Assembly (NCBI RefSeq): GCF_003391135.1
Contig: NZ_CP031455.1
Location: 930,001-994,000, forward strand
Reading direction: 5' to 3'
DNA: 64,000 nt
DNA from: Streptoverticillium olivoreticuli subsp. olivoreticuli
GTDB taxonomy: Bacteria; Actinomycetota; Actinomycetes; Streptomycetales; Streptomycetaceae
The notes below the pieces were generated by a model, which was given only the letters and a program-made list of their open reading frames with translations, made no database searches and was not told the DNA's origin. Both the position numbers and the translations under genes were made by a program. Shown here in pieces: positions 51,141 to 59,640 of this stretch. Position 1 is the stretch's first letter. Each line of letters begins with the position of its first letter.

Positions 51141-51701
51141 ATGGGTGACACGCTGAACGTCGGCGATGAACTCGGTCTCGGTCAGTCCCTGCAGGGTGGC
51201 GCCTACACGCTGACACTGCAGGACGACGGAAACCTGGTGCTCTCCGAACCGGACGGCAACGTCGTGTGGGCGACCCAAACCCACGAGCAGGGGGTCCAGC
51301 GGGCCGTGCTCCAAGAGGACGGCAACTTCGTGCTCTACAGCGGCGACGACGCGGCGTGGGCCACCGACACCAACGGCGAGGACGCCGACCGGCTGGTCGT
51401 GCAGGCCGACCGCAACGTGGTGCTGTACGACAAGGACAGTGGCCCGTTGTGGGCGTCGGACACCAACACCGACAACCCGCTCACCGACGAGGAACCGGCC
51501 GCGACCCCGGTAGCCGAAGAGGTACCCCCGACACCGCCCGCCACCGAGCCACGCACCTACACCATCGAACCCGGCGACACCCTGTGGGCCATCGCCGAAC
51601 GCTTCTACGGCGACGGCGACCGCTACCAAGAAATCGCCCACGCCAGCGGCATCGCCGACCCGGACGTGATTGACGTTGGCCAGGTGCTGACGATTCCGTG
51701 A
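51141..51701 (+). CDS. Bulb-type lectin plus LysM protein without signal peptide
   Basis: A 186-residue protein; ATG 51141 follows GGAAGGAAC. Residues ~3-115 form a B-type (mannose-binding) lectin domain with the repeated pattern LQDDGNLVLSEPDGNVVWAT, LQEDGNFVLYSGDDAAWATD and VQADRNVVLYDKDSGPLWAS. The second and third QxDxNxVxY sites are well kept. An acidic Pro/Ala/Thr linker leads to a LysM domain (TYTIEPGDTLWAIAERFYGD ... GQVLTIP). Both domains bind sugars, so the protein probably bridges glycans. It starts directly with the lectin fold and has no signal peptide, so its export route, if any, is unclear. A strong terminator follows. Confidence 0.88.
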   Translation: MGDTLNVGDELGLGQSLQGGAYTLTLQDDGNLVLSEPDGNVVWATQTHEQGVQRAVLQEDGNFVLYSGDDAAWATDTNGEDADRLVVQADRNVVLYDKDSGPLWASDTNTDNPLTDEEPAATPVAEEVPPTPPATEPRTYTIEPGDTLWAIAERFYGDGDRYQEIAHASGIADPDVIDVGQVLTIP

Positions 51702-51720
51702 CCCGGCCGCAATGACGAAA

Positions 51721-51752
51721 AGGGCCCTGACGCCAAACGCGTCAGGGCCTTC
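51721..51752 (+). terminator. Intrinsic terminator after lectin-LysM gene
   Basis: GGCCCTGACGC (51723-51733) pairs exactly with GCGTCAGGGCC (51739-51749) around CAAAC and is followed by TTCGTCTTT. It begins 22 bases after the stop codon. Confidence 0.8.
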
Positions 51753-51798
51753 GTCTTTCGTCCGAAGCTTGGACCACGCACTTCAACATGGTTCGCCA

Positions 51799-51843
51799 TT
51801 CGACGAGGCCGCCTACGAGGCCTTCACCGCACAGACACACTGA
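51799..51843 (+). pseudogene. Second copy of the macro-domain gene 3' end
   Basis: This encodes FDEAAYEAFTAQTH then stop, the same last 15 codons as the truncated macro-domain gene at 27873-27917 (FDEAAYEAFTAQAH). The first 32 bases are identical. Nothing upstream of it resembles a macro domain, so it is a scar of a deletion or recombination at the edge of the following biosynthetic cluster. Confidence 0.7.
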
Positions 51844-51927
51844 CACCGATTCGGTGGCCGGTCGATGGCCTGGCAAGAATCGTTTGCTCACGGCCGGTCG
51901 GCGCTATCGGAGAGTTAGCGTTCGTCA

Positions 51928-53139
51928 ATGAACTTGACTTTCTTAGGGGTCGGGGGACTGCCGCGCCAGTTCTGGATACTATGGGTAGGAACCCTCGCCA
52001 ACAGGGTTGGCTTCTTCGTACTGCCATTTATGGCAATGTTTCTGGCACATCAGGGGTTTCCGCCGAAAACCGTAGGAATAGTGGTCAGTTGCTACGGAGG
52101 CGGGACTCTGGGTTCCCAAGTCCTGGGTGGCTATCTGGCCGACCGATTCGGCCGACGGTTCACTCTCGTAACCGGAATGATCGGTACGGCGTTCAGTGTC
52201 ATCCTGCTGATGCTGGCCCCAAATCTTTTGCTGATCGCCATGGCGGCGGCAATGGTGGGGCTGACCGCGGATCTCTACCGGCCAGCGGTCTCCGCGATGG
52301 TCGCCGACCTCGTTCCCGCCGAGAACCGAGCGCGCGCCTTCGGCTTGCTCTACTGGGCGATCAACCTCGGAATGGGCGCAGCCGGCCTGCTGGGCGGGGC
52401 CCTCGCGCAGCGCAACTACGAAATCCTCTTCGTAGCGGACGCGTTGACCTGCCTGCTGTTCGCCGCACTGATCGCGCGTCATGTACCGGATAGTCGTCCG
52501 GAGCGTTCCGAGCGAAAGAGCGGAGGCTACCGTGAGGCGCTGCGCGACCGCCTCCTGATGGGGCTGGCCGCAGTCGGGCTGATCAATACCTTCATCTACC
52601 TGCAACAACTGACGACGTTGCCGCTGGCCATCGTTGCGGACGGGCTGGGACCGGCCTCGTACGGTGTGATCTGGGCGGTCAATCCGATCTCCATCATCGT
52701 GCTGCAGCCGTTGATGTTGCGCTTTATGACCGCGAGGTCGACGGTGGCGGCATGCGCCGTGGGGCTGGTTGTACAGGGAGTCGGTTTCGGGTTGACCGCC
52801 TACGCGGACACGGTGCTCGCTTATGCCGCCACCGTCGTGATCTGGACCATCGGAGAGGTCATTTTCAACTCGGCTTTCCCGGCGTTGACAGCCGACATCA
52901 CGCCAGCCGGTCTGCGCGGCAGATACAACGGAGTGATCGGCTTCGGGGCCGGTGTGGCCGCGCTGCTGGCCCCGATCTGCGGGACCGCTGCAGTAACCGC
53001 CTTCGGTAAGAATATCGTTTGGGCGATGTGCTTCATTCTCGGATTGATCGGTTGTGCCGCGATGATCGGGACTCGACGGGCTGTGGCGATCAGGAGTGAC
53101 TGTCTCAATCCATTTGGCAAGCCGGTAGTTGACCGTTGA
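51928..53139 (+). CDS. MFS transporter of the dioxygenase/radical SAM cluster
   Basis: A 403-residue membrane protein with about 12 helices. Recognisable blocks are WILWVGTLANRVGFFVLPFM, GGYLADRFGRRFTLVTG (loop 2-3) and RPAVSAMVADLVPAENRARA. Its codon 6 is TTA (51943-51945), a rare leucine codon that in Streptomyces needs the bldA tRNA. The first ~60 codons are richer in A/T than neighbouring genes, suggesting acquisition. It is the first gene of a same-strand run leading to two dioxygenases, a radical SAM enzyme and a methyltransferase, and probably exports their product. Confidence 0.88.
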   Translation: MNLTFLGVGGLPRQFWILWVGTLANRVGFFVLPFMAMFLAHQGFPPKTVGIVVSCYGGGTLGSQVLGGYLADRFGRRFTLVTGMIGTAFSVILLMLAPNLLLIAMAAAMVGLTADLYRPAVSAMVADLVPAENRARAFGLLYWAINLGMGAAGLLGGALAQRNYEILFVADALTCLLFAALIARHVPDSRPERSERKSGGYREALRDRLLMGLAAVGLINTFIYLQQLTTLPLAIVADGLGPASYGVIWAVNPISIIVLQPLMLRFMTARSTVAACAVGLVVQGVGFGLTAYADTVLAYAATVVIWTIGEVIFNSAFPALTADITPAGLRGRYNGVIGFGAGVAALLAPICGTAAVTAFGKNIVWAMCFILGLIGCAAMIGTRRAVAIRSDCLNPFGKPVVDR

Positions 53140-53215
53140 CTCTCCGTGAGGATGGCTGCTAGCCTTCGGTCCCCGTACTCGTGCAAGCACCACCCACAAT
53201 TGGGAGGTCACAAGA

Positions 53216-53845
53216 GTGAGTACTGCCATGAGCGCCAAGTCCCGGTTAACGGTCGACCAGGTCGATGCCAAATGCCTCTCCTATTTGCGGGATGAGGCAG
53301 ACGGCCTCGGCAAGAAGGCGATGGAACTTACGGACTCATGGGGCCAGGCGATGTTCATCCTGGACCGCGAGACCGTCGAAAGGCTCTTCAACGTCATCGG
53401 ATTCTCCGAGGACGTCGTCTCCGGTGTGTACGACGGTGTCTGCGACATCGCGTACGTCAAGCACAACGTGTCGGGCGAGCCCGACCGCGCCGAGTTCACC
53501 TACCACGCCCTGGATGCCGCCTGTCTGGTGCTGCGTGGGTTCACCGACCTCGGCGCGGCCCTGGACGAGGTCGACGACGGCAACGCGGAAAAACTCATCG
53601 CGGAAGAGCGCCCCCTGTTCGACCGGATCATGGACAGCCTTCCGGACTACTGCCGGAACCTCATGTTCTCCCCCGAGGTCGCGGCCAGGGTGGTCACCTC
53701 GCTGGGCGGCGACGTGAGCGCCGACAAGCTGTACGAACTCGCCTGGCTGTTCGGCGGCCAGAACACCAAGGATCTGGAGGGACGCCGTGGCGTCTCCACC
53801 CAGTTCATCCGGGCCTTCACACTGACGCTCTCGGCGACGGTGTAG
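53216..53845 (+). CDS. Unknown 209-residue helical protein, TTA codon near start
   Basis: GTG 53216 follows GGAGGT at good spacing. The product is soluble, acidic and apparently all-helical, with no signal peptide and no domain I recognise. Typical stretches are LSYLRDEADGLGKKAMELTD, FNVIGFSEDVVSGVYDGVCD and FTYHALDAACLVLRGFTDLG. Residue 11 is encoded by TTA (53246-53248). It is followed within 10 bases of its stop by a strong intrinsic terminator, so it is probably expressed at a higher level than, or separately from, the tailoring genes downstream. It might be an enzyme of a new helical fold, a carrier or a scaffold protein. Confidence 0.75.
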   Translation: MSTAMSAKSRLTVDQVDAKCLSYLRDEADGLGKKAMELTDSWGQAMFILDRETVERLFNVIGFSEDVVSGVYDGVCDIAYVKHNVSGEPDRAEFTYHALDAACLVLRGFTDLGAALDEVDDGNAEKLIAEERPLFDRIMDSLPDYCRNLMFSPEVAARVVTSLGGDVSADKLYELAWLFGGQNTKDLEGRRGVSTQFIRAFTLTLSATV

Positions 53846-53854
53846 CCCTTTGAT

Positions 53855-53893
53855 GCTGTCCAGCCGGCCCGGAGTCGGCTGGACAGCGTTTTC
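53855..53893 (+). terminator. Strong intrinsic terminator inside the cluster
   Basis: GCTGTCCAGCCG (53855-53866) pairs perfectly with CGGCTGGACAGC (53876-53887), followed by GTTTTCC. It separates the 209-residue protein gene from the dioxygenase genes, implying attenuation or a second promoter for the latter. Confidence 0.8.
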
Positions 53894-53932
53894 CTTGCCT
53901 CCTTCTTCACCTCCTGATGTCTGGATTACCTG

Positions 53933-54784
53933 ATGCGCGGCCTCACGCAGCAACAGATCGAGCATTACCGGAGAGAAGGCTTCGTAGCAGTTCCGTCCTT
54001 GCTGTCGGAGGAAGACATCCGGCTCATCGATGCCTCGATAGCGGAACTCGCCGAAGAAACCGATACGGAACGGATCACCCTCGTCTTCGAGTTCGAGCAC
54101 GAATCCGTCGACGGGAAACGGGTGCCCCGCCGCCTGTACAACCCGTACGAGCAGCACGAGAACTTCCGGAAGCTGGCTGTGGACGAACGCATCACCGACC
54201 GCATGGTCTCGCTGCTCGGTCCGAACCTGGCGTTGCAGCACAGCAAGCTGAACCTCAAACCGGCCCGGGTCGGGGCCCCGGTCGACTGGCACCAGGACCT
54301 GACCTACTTTCCGCACACAAACGATGACCTGGTGGCGGTCCTCATCTATCTCGACGACGCCACCGAACAGAACGGCTGCATCGAGGTACTGCCCCGGCGG
54401 CACCTGCGTTTCCTCGACCATTCCCTCCCGGACGGCACCTTCGCCGGTCGTATCACGGAGGACCTCGACGAGGAACAGTACGGCGCCCCGGTCACGGTGG
54501 AGGGAAGGGCCGGAAGCGCGATCATCCTGCATCCGCTGGCCCCGCACCGGTCTGCGAAGAACATCTCGACGGAACGGCGCCGGGCGTTGATCTACCAGTA
54601 CCGGGCGGCCGATGCGTTCCCCATCTACACCGGACCGCATGTCGTGGACGTCGAGAACTGCGCACACCACATCCGGGGCGAGCGATCTCCGATCGCGCGA
54701 TTCGGCGGCCCACAGCCGACGATCTACCGGCCCAACGGCCGCCCGAAGTCGCTGTATCAACTCCAGGAGATGTCGCAGAAATAA
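53933..54784 (+). CDS. Phytanoyl-CoA dioxygenase family Fe(II)/2-oxoglutarate enzyme 1
   Basis: A 283-residue double-stranded beta-helix oxygenase of the PhyH family. The iron ligands are visible: VDWHQDLTYF (His 120, Asp 122) and ILHPLAPHRSAKN (distal His about 205), with Arg residues near 215 for 2-oxoglutarate. EQNGCIEVLPRRHLRFLDH is the typical PhyH strand. The N-terminus (LTQQQIEHYRREGFVAVPSL) is also characteristic. Members hydroxylate, halogenate or otherwise oxidise small molecules. The ribosome site is weak and the gene follows a terminator. It is 56 bases before a second PhyH gene. Confidence 0.9.
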   Translation: MRGLTQQQIEHYRREGFVAVPSLLSEEDIRLIDASIAELAEETDTERITLVFEFEHESVDGKRVPRRLYNPYEQHENFRKLAVDERITDRMVSLLGPNLALQHSKLNLKPARVGAPVDWHQDLTYFPHTNDDLVAVLIYLDDATEQNGCIEVLPRRHLRFLDHSLPDGTFAGRITEDLDEEQYGAPVTVEGRAGSAIILHPLAPHRSAKNISTERRRALIYQYRAADAFPIYTGPHVVDVENCAHHIRGERSPIARFGGPQPTIYRPNGRPKSLYQLQEMSQK

Positions 54785-54840
54785 ATTCCCCACCGCCGCA
54801 CCCGATTGCGTCACCCGGGTGAAGATCTCCGGAAGGTGAC

Positions 54841-55797
54841 ATGCTGAGCTCGAACCTGCTCGACGAATTCGCGGACCAGGGATATGTGATCGCCAGGAAC
54901 ATCCTGGATCCGGATACGGTGTTGCAGCCCGTGATTGATGAATACGCTTCCGTTGCCGACCGGTTGGGGAAGCGATGGATCCCTGACGAGTACGACCCGA
55001 GCGAGTCCCCCATCGAGCGCATGCTGCAACTGATGCGGGAAACCCATGGCGCCTGCTTCCAAGCCATGGACATCACGCTTCCACTTGAGGACGACATCCT
55101 CCCGGACACACCGATGCATCTGGGGCCCGCGGTCTTCCATCTGCTGCGGAACGAAGCCCTGCTGGATGCCGTGGAGACATTCATCGGCCCCGAGATCCTG
55201 TCCAACCCGGTCCAGCACATGCGGATCAAGCCTCCGCAGAGCAGCATCTCCGCGAAGAACAAGCCGCACACGCTGACGTTGACCGGTAAGACGTCCTGGC
55301 ACCAGGACCTCGCCGTCGTGACGGAGGACGCGGATCAGACCAACTTGGTCAGCGTATGGCTTCCTCTCAACGAGGCGACCGTGGAGAACGGCTGCCTGCT
55401 GGTCGTTCCGGGAAGCCACAAGCTCGGCCTGGTGCACCACTGTGACACGCCGACGTTCCAGGGAATCCCGGAGCACCTCATCGGCGAGAGCAAGGTGCCC
55501 CTGCCCGTGTCTCCGGGGGACGTCATCCTGCTGCACCCGCTGATCATGCATGCCTCCCTCCCGAACCTCAGCGACGGCGGGCGGTGGAGTTTCGACCTCC
55601 GATACAGCCCTGCCGGCCAGCCGACCGGCCGTCGCTGGTACCCGGAATTCATCGCGCGGAGCCGGGCCCACCCGGAAACCGAGCTGACGGACCCGGAACA
55701 GTGGGCGGATTCCTGGCAGTCGGCCCGACGAGCCCTCGCGGGGAAACCGCGGCCCGCCTTCGCCCGTTGGGATCCGGCCGATCCTCTGTGCGCCTGA
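54841..55797 (+). CDS. Phytanoyl-CoA dioxygenase family enzyme 2
   Basis: A 318-residue PhyH-type oxygenase preceded by GAAGGTGAC. Iron ligands: TSWHQDLAVV (His 154, Asp 156) and LLHPLIMHASLPN (His 237). A C-terminal RWSFDLRYSPAGQPTGRRWY holds the 2-oxoglutarate Arg. VENGCLLVVPGSHKLGLVHH matches the family strand. It is clearly related to, but diverged from, the enzyme encoded just upstream; the two may oxidise successive positions of one substrate. It lies 17 bases before the radical SAM gene. Confidence 0.9.
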   Translation: MLSSNLLDEFADQGYVIARNILDPDTVLQPVIDEYASVADRLGKRWIPDEYDPSESPIERMLQLMRETHGACFQAMDITLPLEDDILPDTPMHLGPAVFHLLRNEALLDAVETFIGPEILSNPVQHMRIKPPQSSISAKNKPHTLTLTGKTSWHQDLAVVTEDADQTNLVSVWLPLNEATVENGCLLVVPGSHKLGLVHHCDTPTFQGIPEHLIGESKVPLPVSPGDVILLHPLIMHASLPNLSDGGRWSFDLRYSPAGQPTGRRWYPEFIARSRAHPETELTDPEQWADSWQSARRALAGKPRPAFARWDPADPLCA

Positions 55798-55814
55798 ACC
55801 GAGAGGTCACCGCG

Positions 55815-57422
55815 ATGATCGACCTGGACATGCTCAGCCGCGGCAGCGGATTCTCCCTCCACGAGGGCACGCCCCGCCTGGCCCTGGTGCACCATGGATT
55901 CCGGGCGAATCAGATCGGGTTCGCGGACGCCCGGCAGGACCGCTTCACCGACCGGTACGCCTCGCTCGGACTCCTCAATCTGGCACGCTCCGCGCAGGCG
56001 GACTACGAGTCGAAGAGAATCCCGCACCGTCCCGAGTTCCGGTATTTCGACGAAGACCACTACGCGGACGACGCCCACCTTGCCGAGGGCATCACCGAGT
56101 GGCTACGCCCGGCGGAAGCACGGTTCGTTCTGGTCAGCCTGTATTCGCTGGCGTTCGAGCGCACCGCGAAAATGCTGGCGATGCTGGACCCTACGGAGGT
56201 GTGCATCGTCATCGGCGGTGCACACCCCACTATGGCTCCCCGGGCGGACTTCGCCCATGTGGTGGTCAGGGGGGAAGGAGGCGCCGCACTGCGGCACATC
56301 CTGACCGAGCTGCTGGAACCGTCCTTCGGGCAGGGACCCGAGGCCCGCGGCATCTGCTTCACCCGCGGCGGTGAGTCCCATATGAGTCCACCGGCGTTCG
56401 ACAGGTCGCTCGCCACGATCCCCGCACCGGCCTTCCGCTACGATCTCACCAGGTCGCCGGACAACTCCGTCGAGCGAGTCCGCGTCCGCTGGTGGAAATC
56501 CCTCGGCAGCCGCCCGCAGATCTACATCTGTACACAGAGCTGCCGCTCCCGATGCTCGTTCTGCTCGACGTACATCATCCACGGAAACCTGGTTTCGCGC
56601 CCCGTGTCGCTCGTCTCCGCCGATCTCGACTATGTCATCGATGAGTTGGGGCACGACTCGATCGAGTTCCACGACGACGATCTGCTGCAACACGACGAGC
56701 TGGACGACCTCCTCGATTGCCTCGGCGCGCGCGGCGTGCCCTGGAGCTGCAACGCCCGCGCCGAGTTCATGGACTCGGAGATCGCCGGGAAACTGTACCG
56801 GGCGGGATGCCGGAAGGTTTTCCTCGGCATCGAATCGCTGAACCAGCGCACGCTCGACTACTACCGAAAAGGTACGACGGTCGAGATGAACCAGAACGCC
56901 GTCAGGGCGCTCGACACCGTCGGAATCGGTGTCGTCTGCGGTTTCATCATCGGCGCCCCGCACGACACGGTCGACAGCATCGTGTCCGACATCGACCGGG
57001 TGCTGGAACTGCCGATCGTCTTCCTGAGTTCGGCCATCCTCACCCCGGACATCGGCACTGCCGAGTTCAGCCGGGCGAAGAAGCGGATACCCCTGCTGAA
57101 CTCCCTCGGTGACGAAGGGACAAGGATGAACATACGGCCGCGGCCGGACCTGTTCGGCACGGAAACCCCTTACGGCCTGCCGACCGTGTGTGAGGCGGTG
57201 TCGAAGAAACAGCTGAACGAGCTGTACGCGCTGGCGAACTGCTCGTTCTTCCTCAAGGCGTCAAGCGTGGCGCGTATCGCCCGCCTGACCCCGGCCGACC
57301 GTATGGAGGAAGCCGAGGCATGGTGCTCGGTCCAGCTGGAACGGGCTCGGGAGCTCGCGGAATCCGCGGAGCTCGACGTCGTCCGCGCACGTGCCGCCGA
57401 GCTGCTGGCAGCCCGCATATGA
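55815..57422 (+). CDS. Radical SAM enzyme with probable cobalamin-binding N-terminus
   Basis: A 535-residue enzyme. ATG 55815 is preceded by AGAGG. The N-terminal ~180 residues look like a B12-binding Rossmann domain (FVLVSLYSLAFERTAKML, VCIVIGGAHPTMAP, then HVVVRGEGGAAL). The radical SAM core has CRSRCSFC (Cys 243, 247 and 250) preceded by PQIYICTQS, then IEFHDDDLLQHDELDDLLDC and KVFLGIESLNQRTLDYYRKG. This is the class-B methylase-like layout, enzymes that methylate unactivated carbons or do ring and skeletal rearrangements. It is flanked by two dioxygenases and a TylF-like methyltransferase, supporting a tailored small-molecule pathway. Confidence 0.9.
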   Translation: MIDLDMLSRGSGFSLHEGTPRLALVHHGFRANQIGFADARQDRFTDRYASLGLLNLARSAQADYESKRIPHRPEFRYFDEDHYADDAHLAEGITEWLRPAEARFVLVSLYSLAFERTAKMLAMLDPTEVCIVIGGAHPTMAPRADFAHVVVRGEGGAALRHILTELLEPSFGQGPEARGICFTRGGESHMSPPAFDRSLATIPAPAFRYDLTRSPDNSVERVRVRWWKSLGSRPQIYICTQSCRSRCSFCSTYIIHGNLVSRPVSLVSADLDYVIDELGHDSIEFHDDDLLQHDELDDLLDCLGARGVPWSCNARAEFMDSEIAGKLYRAGCRKVFLGIESLNQRTLDYYRKGTTVEMNQNAVRALDTVGIGVVCGFIIGAPHDTVDSIVSDIDRVLELPIVFLSSAILTPDIGTAEFSRAKKRIPLLNSLGDEGTRMNIRPRPDLFGTETPYGLPTVCEAVSKKQLNELYALANCSFFLKASSVARIARLTPADRMEEAEAWCSVQLERARELAESAELDVVRARAAELLAARI

Positions 57423-57450
57423 CGACCGACGGCCGGACCGGAGAGTGTGG

Positions 57451-58245
57451 ATGAGAGCACGCGAACGTTTCTGCTCATGGGCGGGCCGGGCTGTGACCGT
57501 GCTCCCCGGAGGGCTGCTGGCCTGCTTCGACGCCCTCGCCGACCCAGAGCGTCACATCGCCGCAGATTTCCTGAAGGACAGGAGCCTGGGAATCTCCCCT
57601 CGACAGCGCCGACGCCTGCTCCAGCAGCACTACCTGGCATCGAGATCTCTGATCAGCCCCCACACGACCGGCGAGATCCTCGGCTTCTGCCGGACGATCC
57701 TCACGATCCCGCCGTCGGTTCCCGGCTGTGTTGTGGAGGCCGGCAGCTACAAGGGATCGAGTTCGGCGAAGTTCAGTATCGCGGCCGGTTTCGCGGGCCG
57801 GCGCCTGGTCGTCTGCGACTCCTTCGAGGGGCTTCCTCGTATCAACGAGCAGCACGATCTGAGCATCACCGGACGACCGGTGATCTTCAACGAGGGAGAC
57901 TTCGCAGGATCGTTGGACGAGGTTCTCGCGAGCATCGCGAGATTCGGCGTCCCCGACGTATGCGATTACGTTCCCGGATGGTTCGACGAGTCGCTGCCCT
58001 CATGGAGTGAACCGATCGCGGCCATGTATCTCGACGTCGACCTGGCGGCCTCCACCCGTGCCTGCCTGAAGAACCTCTACCCGTGGGTGTCATCGGGTGG
58101 ACGGGTCTTCTCGCAGGACGGCCACCTTCCCCTCGTCCTCGAAGTGTTCGAGGACAAGCGGTTCTGGAACGAGGAACTGGGGACGGATCCGCCCACGATC
58201 ACCAGAATGGGCGGCGAGAAGCTGATCAGCTTCACGAAGCCGTGA
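57451..58245 (+). CDS. TylF-like SAM-dependent methyltransferase
   Basis: A 264-residue protein. ATG 57451 follows GGAGAG. The SAM-binding loop is VVEAGSYKGSSSAKFSIAA, then VVCDSFEGLP, and the metal/acceptor region is AAMYLDVDLAASTRACLKNL followed by SGGRVFSQDGH. These blocks match the macrocin-O-methyltransferase (TylF/MycF) family, which are Mg-dependent sugar or phenol O-methyltransferases. It is the last gene of the cluster, 28 bases after the radical SAM gene. The first ~60 residues, basic and helical, have no assigned role. Confidence 0.82.
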   Translation: MRARERFCSWAGRAVTVLPGGLLACFDALADPERHIAADFLKDRSLGISPRQRRRLLQQHYLASRSLISPHTTGEILGFCRTILTIPPSVPGCVVEAGSYKGSSSAKFSIAAGFAGRRLVVCDSFEGLPRINEQHDLSITGRPVIFNEGDFAGSLDEVLASIARFGVPDVCDYVPGWFDESLPSWSEPIAAMYLDVDLAASTRACLKNLYPWVSSGGRVFSQDGHLPLVLEVFEDKRFWNEELGTDPPTITRMGGEKLISFTKP

Positions 58246-58389
58246 CGACACTCACGACAGAGACCCGTCGCTTCGGAATGGGTACGCGACCATGGTTCTC
58301 GCGAAGCACGATGGACATCCCGCGCTTGGGGCCGCCGCGGTTGAAGCGGCGCAGGGCCGTCCCACCGGTCACCACGGCTCACTTCGCGT

Positions 58390-59421
58390 TCAGTCCGGCA
58401 GGAGCACGGCCGCCCCCGTGACACGGTCCGCGGCCAGGTCGGCGAGCGCATCGTCGGCACGGCTCATCGGATAGCGCTGGACGTGGACAACAGGCGGACG
58501 CTGGGCGACCTCGGCGAGGTAAGTGCGGCCGTCGGAACGGGTGTTGGAGGTGACACTGCGCAGGGTGCGTTCCTGGAAGAGGTGCCGCTGATAGTTCAGG
58601 ACCGGAATGTCCGAGAGGTGGATGCCCGCTATGGAGAGCGTGCCGCCGCGGTCGAGCGCGGCGAGAGCGACGGGGACAAGGTCGCCGACCGGCGCGAAGA
58701 GGATCGCCGCGTCGAGGGGCTCGGGCGGCCCGTCGTACGCCCCGGCCGCGGAGGCGGCTCCGAGATCGAGGGCCAGGCGGCGCGCCTCCTCGGCGCGGGT
58801 CAGGACGTGAACGGTGGCGCCGCGGCCGATCGCGAGCTGGGCGGTCAGGTGGGCGGAGGCACCGAAGCCGTAAATGCCGAGCCGGCCACCGGGTGGCAGC
58901 GCGGCGCGTCCCAGTGCCCGGTAACCGATGATCCCGGCGCACAGCAACGGTGCCAGTTCCTCGTCGGGCGGGCCTTCTGGCAGGTGATAGGCGTAGCGTG
59001 CGTCGATCACCGCGTGTTGCGCGTAGCCGCCGTGGATGTCCCAGCCGGTGTAGCGCGAGTTCGGACAGAGGTTCTCCCGTCCCGCCCGGCAGTAGCGGCA
59101 GGTGCCGCAGGTGCCTGCCAGCCAGGCGGCGCCGACGCGGTCGCCCTGGCTGAAGCCTTCGGCCTCGGGCCCCGTGGACAGCACCCGGCCGACGACTTCA
59201 TGACCCGGGGTGCATCGCGGAGCGCGGGGCGCCAGGTCCCCCTCGGCGAGGTGCAGATCCGTGCGGCACACCCCGCACGCACGCACCTCGACGAGCAGGC
59301 CGGTCGGCCCCAGCGGGTCGAGGGAGCGTTCCACACGGCACAACGGATGCTCCGCAGCCGGTGCGGTGTGGTCGACCACCCAGGCCATGGTGGTCGGGCC
59401 GTCATCCCTTCCGCTCGGCAT
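58390..59421 (-). CDS. Zinc-dependent alcohol dehydrogenase
   Basis: A 343-residue medium-chain dehydrogenase. The catalytic zinc region reads [18 protein letters not shown] and [10 protein letters not shown]; the structural zinc lobe is [15 protein letters not shown]. The cofactor fold follows at [23 protein letters not shown] 59421 has AAGGGG upstream. It is close to the AdhP/AdhT-type alcohol dehydrogenases of actinomycetes. It converges on the biosynthetic cluster and need not belong to it. A normal metabolic role in alcohol or aldehyde turnover is likely. Confidence 0.92.
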   Translation of the reverse strand: MPSGRDDGPTTMAWVVDHTAPAAEHPLCRVERSLDPLGPTGLLVEVRACGVCRTDLHLAEGDLAPRAPRCTPGHEVVGRVLSTGPEAEGFSQGDRVGAAWLAGTCGTCRYCRAGRENLCPNSRYTGWDIHGGYAQHAVIDARYAYHLPEGPPDEELAPLLCAGIIGYRALGRAALPPGGRLGIYGFGASAHLTAQLAIGRGATVHVLTRAEEARRLALDLGAASAAGAYDGPPEPLDAAILFAPVGDLVPVALAALDRGGTLSIAGIHLSDIPVLNYQRHLFQERTLRSVTSNTRSDGRTYLAEVAQRPPVVHVQRYPMSRADDALADLAADRVTGAAVLLPD

Positions 59422-59640
59422 CTTCGAGCCCCTTCTGCCGGAACCTCGACCGCCGGGCCCTCCTCGCCCCGGGGCACTCGCTTCATGATGCGCCGCCGCA
59501 GCGTTCCCTGCCAGGGATCCGGCCACCGTGCCCTGCCGGAGCAGGCATGTTCGACGATGGGCCGAATGGATGACCAGAGACGCCGCGACTCCGGACCGGC
59601 CGACCGATTCGACAGAACTGCACGACGTAGTGGCCGATCT

